This document shows positions 5,217 to 5,317 of a stretch of 5,317 bases of DNA, piece after piece. Position numbers and translations under genes: made by a program. The notes under the pieces were generated by a model, which ran no database searches, was not told the origin of the DNA, and saw only the letters and a program-made list of their open reading frames with translations. The number at the start of each line of letters is the position of its first letter. Positions within the stretch are counted from its first letter, which is position 1. Source of the stretch: JANRLJ01 sp034437895 (GTDB lineage: Bacteria; Chloroflexota; Anaerolineae; Aggregatilineales; Phototrophicaceae); the NCBI GenBank assembly GCA_034437895.1, contig DAOTTO010000193.1:1-5317 (forward strand). The letters run 5' to 3'.

Positions 5217-5317
5217 ACCTCACCCCCCGGCCCCCTCTCCAAGTATTGGAGAGGGGGAGAAAAACGCATCTTGAAGTCCCCTCTCCATGCAATGGGGAGG
5301 GGATTTAGGGGTGGGGT
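5217..5317. repeat. Tandem-hairpin MITE-like repeat, CCCCCTCTCC type
   Basis: The ends ACCTCACCCC (5217-5226) and GGGGTGGGGT (5308-5317) are inverted repeats with one mismatch. Inside are two stems: CCCCCTCTCCAA (5231-5242) with TTGGAGAGGGGG (5246-5257), perfect with loop GTA, and CCCCTCTCCAT (5278-5288) with ATGGGGAGGGGG-type arm (5292-5302), one G-T wobble, loop GCA. The two stems share the CCCCTCTCCA arm, so the element is an internal near-duplication. It reaches the window edge and may continue. From memory, repeats of this type are widely dispersed in Chloroflexota, cyanobacteria and planctomycetes. Bases 5181-5216 between the AraC gene and this repeat show nothing. Confidence 0.75.

Overview
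The window looks like chromosomal DNA of an environmental bacterium with roughly 50% GC. It carries four genes and an unusually dense set of short palindromic, MITE-like repeats between them. Three repeat types are present: an AACCGC(A/G)(A/G)AG-CGC type, a GTAGGGGCG/CGCCCCTAC type and a CCCCCTCTCC/GGAGAGGGGG type. From memory these are common in Chloroflexota and some other large environmental genomes, so I tentatively suggest Chloroflexota. No rRNA or other taxonomic marker is present to confirm this.

Layout, left to right. 1-181: gene-free, with three palindromes whose centres lie near 41, 89 and 140. 182-673 (-): a small four-helix membrane protein of the DUF1772/anthrone-oxygenase-like family. 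674-879: gene-free, with an imperfect-hairpin repeat and a second repeat fragment. 880-1710 (-): a MerR-family regulator with a C-terminal GyrI-like effector-binding domain, laid out like BmrR. 1711-1908: a divergent control region with a near-perfect 23-bp palindrome placed exactly as a MerR operator would be, in a 19-bp promoter spacer that drives merR. 1909-4158 (+): a short class II UvrA (UvrA2/DrrC-like) with two ABC ATPase modules and no UvrB-binding domain. 4159-4454: gene-free, with two more dispersed repeats and then a striking promoter in which three 11-bp tandem repeats surround a perfect TATAAT. 4455-5180 (+): an AraC-family regulator. 5181-5317: a tandem-hairpin repeat that runs to the window edge.

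Working model (inference): merR and uvrA2 form a divergent module that senses a bulky or cationic small molecule and protects DNA from it. The GyrI-like domain would bind the compound, and the UvrA2 would bind or clear drug-DNA lesions, as proposed for DrrC and daunorubicin. The DUF1772 protein downstream of merR may belong to the same response, because its family includes anthrone oxygenases that act on polycyclic aromatics. The two AACCGC-type repeats lie in opposite orientations on either side of the merR-uvrA2 pair, so the pair may have moved as a cassette. The AraC gene has its own promoter and no visible link to this module.
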